Under the pieces are notes generated by a model. It saw nothing but the letters and a program-made list of their open reading frames with translations, did not search any database and was not told where the DNA came from. DNA of 64,000 bases from Tritrichomonas musculus (taxonomy: Eukaryota; Parabasalia; Tritrichomonadida; Tritrichomonadidae), in assembly GCA_039105265.1 (NCBI GenBank), contig JAPFFF010000008.1, positions 3,038,001-3,102,000 of the forward strand, given 5' to 3'. The position numbers were made by a program, and so were the translations under genes. The first letter of the stretch is position 1, and each line of letters starts with the position of its first letter. Below are positions 59,024 through 64,000 of this stretch, one piece after another.

Positions 59024-59231
59024 TCCCTTAAGTGAAATGATAAATATTTCTCAGAAAAATTCAACTCAAATGATCAACTAAATTTGTTTATTTATATAAA
59101 ACTAATATGATATTCAAAAATATAATATATTGCAGTAATTTTATATCGAATTTTCGATCTGATAGAATAATTTTTTTATAAAAACAATCCAGAATATTAA
59201 AAAATAAAAAATATTTTCTTCATGGTAGACA

Positions 59232-60206
59232 TTATGCATCATTTGAATTATTTGCCGCATCAGTATAATTGGCATTCGTCGTTGAAGTTGTGGCTGGATA
59301 CGAATTAAGATTATTTTCTCTTTCTGCATTGCTATCAAGATATTTAGTATCATTTAATAGTCTTTGATCATCTGCAATCTTCTTTCTCTTTCTGTAAATA
59401 ATAACATAAATGCATATAATGAATAGGCTGAGCTGTTCGATAATTGTTACCCCTACAGGAAGAACTGTTGACCAGTTTTCTCCTTGACCAAATGTTAAAA
59501 AGCAGAAATTAACAGATGTTCCAACTAGAATTATTGTAAGTGTAACTAAAGAATAAGATCCTCTATCTTTTAAGAAACATGTTGTAGCCATTTGAGGAAG
59601 GTATTGAACTGAAAATGCGCAACTAGAAAGTATACTTGCTACTTTCGCGAAATTTCTGATTTGTTTTTCCTGTAAGCCATAAAAGCAAATGATTATGCAG
59701 TAAACTGCCATCATAATATGTTCTACTAGCATTGAAATTCCAAAAAGCGTTCGAGAGAGAATTTTATCGATAGTGATTTTTTTTGAATTTCTCTTTTTTC
59801 GGGGGCAAATATCAACAAATATGAAATTCAAAATGAAAACAAACTTGTATGTATACCAATCAAGAGACATGTTAATAACAGTTAAAAATGTTGCTATTAC
59901 TTTGATGCTATGTTTAGGATCGTCTGGGCATCTTTGAAATAGTCCAATAAAATCAGCTGCATGAAGTGCAATAATATTAAAAAATACAAGTCCTTGTCCT
60001 ATATTTGTAATAAATGTCATAAAGGCATTGATTCCAAAATTAGAACGGGCGTATAAAATAGCAATATTTTGAGGTTGATATGATATCAAAGTTCCAGCCA
60101 TAATAAAAAAGCCTGTAATAGTCCAAACAATATCAAAATCGCCAAAGCGTGATGAAAAATCAACAAAACCATTTAGTGAATACTTGTTAGCAATGTCATC
60201 ATCCAT
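59232..60206 (-). CDS. PQ-loop repeat membrane protein
   Basis: A 324-residue protein with about seven membrane segments. Two PQ-loop motifs are visible: GTLISYQPQNIAILYARS (about 38-55) and CAFSVQYLPQMATTCFLKDRGSYSLVTL (about 195-222), the second with the typical K-DRGSYSLVTL ending. The loop between the two halves is basic (CPRKKRNSKK) and the last 45 residues are Asn/Ala/Thr-rich and cytoplasmic-looking. PQ-loop proteins include cystinosin and lysosomal cationic amino-acid exporters as well as SWEET sugar carriers. The substrate is not predictable. The start is the first ATG. Confidence 0.82.
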   Translation of the reverse strand: MDDDIANKYSLNGFVDFSSRFGDFDIVWTITGFFIMAGTLISYQPQNIAILYARSNFGINAFMTFITNIGQGLVFFNIIALHAADFIGLFQRCPDDPKHSIKVIATFLTVINMSLDWYTYKFVFILNFIFVDICPRKKRNSKKITIDKILSRTLFGISMLVEHIMMAVYCIIICFYGLQEKQIRNFAKVASILSSCAFSVQYLPQMATTCFLKDRGSYSLVTLTIILVGTSVNFCFLTFGQGENWSTVLPVGVTIIEQLSLFIICIYVIIYRKRKKIADDQRLLNDTKYLDSNAERENNLNSYPATTSTTNANYTDAANNSNDA

Positions 60207-62924
60207 TTAAAAGGAATATTGAAAAAATTTAGAATGGTCATAATTTTATCAAAAAAATTGAATTCCCAGATATTTCATTGAAAAAGAAATGATCGGAAAA
60301 TAAACTAACTCTTCAACGGTTGAAAATTTTATTTTACTAAATGACCGAGTTTGAGAAGATTTTTTTTATTTTTTGAGAACTCTTATTTAAATAAAATATT
60401 CAAATAATTCTATACTATTGAGAATAAAAACGGTACTGCGATCGGATTTAAAAAACAGTAATAATCAAAACAAACCAAATATATAAATATAACACATAAT
60501 ATATAATAACTTATTAAAATATTGGAAAGATTTTCTAATTTGATTTGGAGATTTATGTTGATTAAATTTGAATGAAAAACTAATTTTATCGATTCAAAAA
60601 AAAAAATTTTCATATGGTATGTCTACAAATTAATACTTTACTTCCAAATTTCATTAAAGAATTTTATTTTATATTATATAAAATTAACTGTTCAATAATT
60701 TTTTTAGGCAATTTCAGGTTATTTAATTTTTCTCTCAATTTTTTGACACATTACATCCGATCGCAGCACCGTTAGAATAAAGTATTTAGATCATTTATCA
60801 CAATATTTTCTAGAAAAAAATTGATAAAAAAACAAAAAAATACTTTATATATATTGTAATAAAAAATAAAGCATAGGTATTAAACAGCCTAATTACATAA
60901 TTCAATAAATTTAAATTATAGAATATTATTAAGTGACCTTCTTTTTGTTACTTTTCTTTTCAACAAAATAATCTATTGAAAAGTTCAGAAAAAGTATATA
61001 GAATAGATAATATCAATGCTATACAATGAAGTTTACTATTGTTATTTTAATAATTATATATTATATTCACTTAAGATACTAAAATTAAAAATTTTAAACA
61101 TAATTTAATCTTTTTCAAAAAAATAAAATAATTTATTAATTATCATTCAAAAAAAAAGATTGAAAACAAATTTGAGATGATTTCTGAATATAAAAAATAT
61201 AAAAATTATTGAGAGAAAATTCAGAGAAAAATACTTAAAAATGAAATAACAATATGTAGAAAATGGATGCAACTCCCATCATTGGGATTTCAAATCTGAA
61301 AAGATGTAGGGAAAAAATGACATCTGCGGAAGGTTACATTTATGCCAAATTCTTGAAATTATTTTGAGTTTTATTTTCTTAACAATAAATAAATGAAAAA
61401 ACAATATTGTATTTTAAAAAAATAAAATAAATGAATTTTATTTTAATACTTTAATCTCGTTTTCATTTATTTTTCGTTTTTATCATCTTACCAAAAAAAT
61501 TGAGGCAAGACTAAGAAAATTTTGAGAGTTTCAACTCCTCCCTTAATAGTATAATAAAAAGGGTTCGACCTTTGGCGGTTATCAAATTCTAAAATTATAA
61601 AAAATTAATAATAAATAATATTGGCATTATCAATAACATGATGCAATTTTAAATATGAAGCCGATTCTATTAGCCAAAATAGAGATATTTCACTAAAAAA
61701 AATAAAAACAGAAAAAGTTTAACTTTTGAAAGGGGAAAATATTTTTGAGTTCTTATTTAATTTCCACCATTCAAAGAGATTTTGGGAATTTGCAAATATC
61801 CAAATATATAAATATTTTGTAACATTTATGTCATATATTCTTTTTTTATAATTTATTTTACATCTTTTAAATTAATTAAAAAGTAATTAATTAAATATCA
61901 TGTAAGATAAATTTATTTATGAAAAATAAAATTGAATTAATACGTTATTATAATTAATTCTCAATTGTGATATACATATAAACTGAGTAAAAATGTAAAT
62001 TAATATTTTATAATAATATATATATAATATATATTATATATAATAAATATATTATCATTAATATGATGATATAAATAATATATTATCCAAATAATAAGTA
62101 TTTGTTAATAAATATAATATATTTTCAAAATTCAGATATTATCAAAATAATTTTTTCAAAAACTAGCATTTTATTCAATTATTAATTCAAAATTTTATTT
62201 ATAAAAAACAATAATTTCTTGAATATCAATAATATAATTTGTTATAAATTATTATTATATTTCAAGTTATATATAAATAATGTAAATAATATATCATTTA
62301 AGAAAAAGCCTCAAATATCATAATAAAAACACTTATTTTAATGATTAATAGAATAAATAGCAAATATTTTGTTTTATAAGATATATTAAATTAATATAGA
62401 TTTTATCAGATATTGATTTAAGAATTTATTAAATAGAATGAATATTTAATTTTTAAGATATTATTATTTTTCAATCAAAAAAATTTGAGAGAGTCGAACC
62501 CTTTTGTATAACAGTCTGACCGATTCTATGAGATTATTCAAATTAATTGAGATATTTTTTTGAAGTCAATAATTTATATATAACTCATAAAAAAAACAAT
62601 ATATAAACAATTAAACATTTGAATATAAATAATAACATTATTTTATAATATATAATAATAATAAAAAGTGCTATTAAAGCAGTATATGAAAAATCAAATT
62701 TAAATCATTCTGAAAAAATTAATGGTAATTAAATAAATTAAATAGATAAATCATTTGATGTTTATTAATAGCAAATCAGTTATTTGTTCAGCAAAAAATA
62801 ATGTATTTTTTAAAAATGAAATATTCGTAAATAGAACTCAATTTCAACTCCAAAATTTTAGATTGGAAAAAAAAATAGTATTATATATTAACAATTATTT
62901 ATCAAAAATATTATTTATCAGGTA

Positions 62925-62951
62925 TTTGGCGAGAAAACGAACCTCGCCAAA
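62925..62951. repeat. perfect 9-bp hairpin with GC-rich stem
   Basis: TTTGGCGAG at 62925-62933 pairs exactly with CTCGCCAAA at 62943-62951 across a 9-base loop. It stands out because the surrounding kilobases are almost pure A/T. Confidence 0.75.
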
Positions 62952-63520
62952 AAAATTCGAACGATAGATTCAATTCTTTCAAATTATTTGAAGGAAAAAC
63001 TCACAATTTACTCGTTAGACGATTAGAATTTCAATAAATTATTTTCTTGCTAATTATTGAAAATTGAATATCATTGAAAGTATGTATTATTTATTATATA
63101 TATTTCTTGATCAATTATATATGTACATTTAATATAATTTTTAAATAAATTATATATATAAAAATAAATAACAAATTAATAAATAAATCTAATGTAATCC
63201 TTTGTTATTATAATAAAATACATAAAAATAACATTATAAGGTCAATTTATAACCATATCTCTCTTTTTATATTAATCTATTTTTATTTTGATAAAATTTG
63301 AATAAATATCTTATTAAAATAAAAATATAATTTTAATAATATATATATAATTACATGAATCTGCATTTATATTCAAAATATTAATATTTTTATTGAATAT
63401 TAGAATCTATAAAAAAAAATTAATCGTTTTTTATCTGAAAAATTTATTTAATAATTTCAATTAATTCAAAAAATTTGGGACCTATATCTCAATTTTCAGT
63501 GAATTTTGAGAGATATTCTC

Positions 63521-63639
63521 AAATCATATTACAACTCTGTTGTATAATATGATTTACTTGGAAATAATATTATTCTATTTTGAAATATTTTGAATGTTTC
63601 ATTCAAATTAATTCAAATTAATTTGAAATAGAATAATAT
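63521..63639. repeat. stacked palindromes
   Basis: AAATCATATTACAAC (63521-63535) pairs with 63539-63555 around a 3-base loop. Next, ATATTATTCTATTT (63567-63580) pairs perfectly with AAATAGAATAATAT (63626-63639), and inside it TTTGAATG and CATTCAAA (63589-63607) form a third hairpin. Confidence 0.75.
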
Positions 63640-64000
63640 CGAAAACTTGAAGCAATATTTGTTATGCTTTTCAATAATTTGAAATGAATGAATGTGGGAA
63701 AAACATTACACTTTAGTATTCTAAATGTTTTTACTTTCATAGTCATAGTCAGTTGTCATTAAATTTCGATTATGTAATTAAAATTTAAAATGATTATGTT
63801 CTTATAAATTTTAATTGGTTGAATTCAGTGCAAAAAAATTAGTGTCAAATTAAATCTAAAGTCAAGCATATTTATTCTCCTGTATTAATGAATACATTTG
63901 ATATAAATGTTAAATGAAAAAAAAAAAGCCGCAACTTTTCAAAAATTACAATGTATTCTGGGTTTGGTCAGTCTGATAAAACAGCCAAGAATACTATTTT

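Larger units (their letters stand above)
60207..64000. other. extended gene-free AT-rich region
   Basis: About 3.8 kb with very low GC, many TATA/ATAAT stretches (notably 61990-62110) and no credible coding frame. Short open frames at 60410-60613 (minus) and 62755-62967 (plus) are low-complexity. A GC-bearing hairpin (62925-62951) and stacked palindromes (63521-63639) are listed separately. It may be a regulatory or replication region, or decayed repeats; the sequence alone does not say. Confidence 0.6.

Noticed and set aside
59024-59045. TCA-pyrimidine-T/A initiator motifs before each gene as a general promoter map
   Set aside because: Good matches precede only a few genes (oxidoreductase, cullin, importin) and the motif is frequent by chance, so I did not annotate them as promoters.
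60410-60613. 67-codon minus-strand frame upstream of the PQ-loop gene
   Set aside because: Low complexity, no motif, consistent with chance.
61555-61575. GGGTTCGACC resembling a tRNA B box
   Set aside because: No A box or cloverleaf upstream on the plus strand.
62469-62545. Minus-strand sequence with a T-arm-like GGGTTCGACT and a D-arm-like AATCGGTCAGA, suggesting a tRNA
   Set aside because: No anticodon stem can be formed and the acceptor and T stems cannot both pair. At most a decayed tRNA-like sequence.

Overview
The window looks like nuclear DNA of a parabasalid protist, most likely a Tritrichomonas/Trichomonas-type organism. It is very AT-rich, with homopolymer runs up to about 23 bases, and genes are dense, mostly single-exon and on both strands. 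The protein set is eukaryotic (CK2, cullin, importin, RAD23, VPS16, TBC, DENN, SUN, ribosomal eL33). Bacterial-type enzyme genes (GH78 rhamnosidase, OYE-type flavin oxidoreductase) and Tc1/mariner elements sit among them. One gene carries a 35-nt intron whose 3' end (CTAAC, four bases, AG) has the fused branch-point/acceptor layout known from trichomonads. The species assignment is an inference from these traits, not a database match.

Layout. 0-15 kb, all on +: Tubby-like protein, SWIM-RING E3 ligase (ZSWIM2-like), an orphan protein, CK2 alpha, a CAMK/TSSK-like kinase, a large helical protein that may be Integrator subunit 7, and a CARMIL-like PH-LRR protein with the intron. 15.5-19 kb, +: ribosomal protein eL33 and a GH78 alpha-L-rhamnosidase whose signal-peptide-like leader has no ATG. 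19-21.7 kb: gene-free, holding a 1137-bp non-autonomous transposon with a 9-bp target duplication. 21.7-30.6 kb, on -: DENND1-like protein, BTB-like coiled-coil protein, TKL kinase with helical repeats. 31-36.4 kb, +: a CH-like protein and VPS16.

36.4-42.9 kb is a transposon island: a Tc1 (DD34E) element, a tyrosine-recombinase element with about 100-bp inverted ends split by an apparently whole mariner (DD34D), a 31-bp-arm hairpin, and a 1332-bp element with 39-bp near-perfect inverted ends and an exact 13-bp flanking duplication. The last does not match any family I can name.

42.9-60.2 kb: RAD23 (-), SUN-like protein (+), TBC Rab-GAP (-), cullin (-), small orphan (+), importin-beta-like karyopherin (-), FCP1/SCP phosphatase (-, frame broken at a 13-A run), OYE-family oxidoreductase (-), PQ-loop membrane protein (-). 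60.2-64 kb is extremely AT-rich and appears gene-free apart from hairpins.

The genes do not form an operon or pathway. Loose themes are membrane traffic (DENN, TBC, VPS16, PQ-loop), ubiquitin (SWIM-RING, cullin, RAD23) and signalling (three kinases, one phosphatase). Several true starts differ from the longest reading frame: the helical protein at 8758, the PH-LRR gene at 12292, the TKL kinase at 30638, the TBC gene at 48243, the cullin at 51479, the small orphan at 51558 and the phosphatase at 57052.
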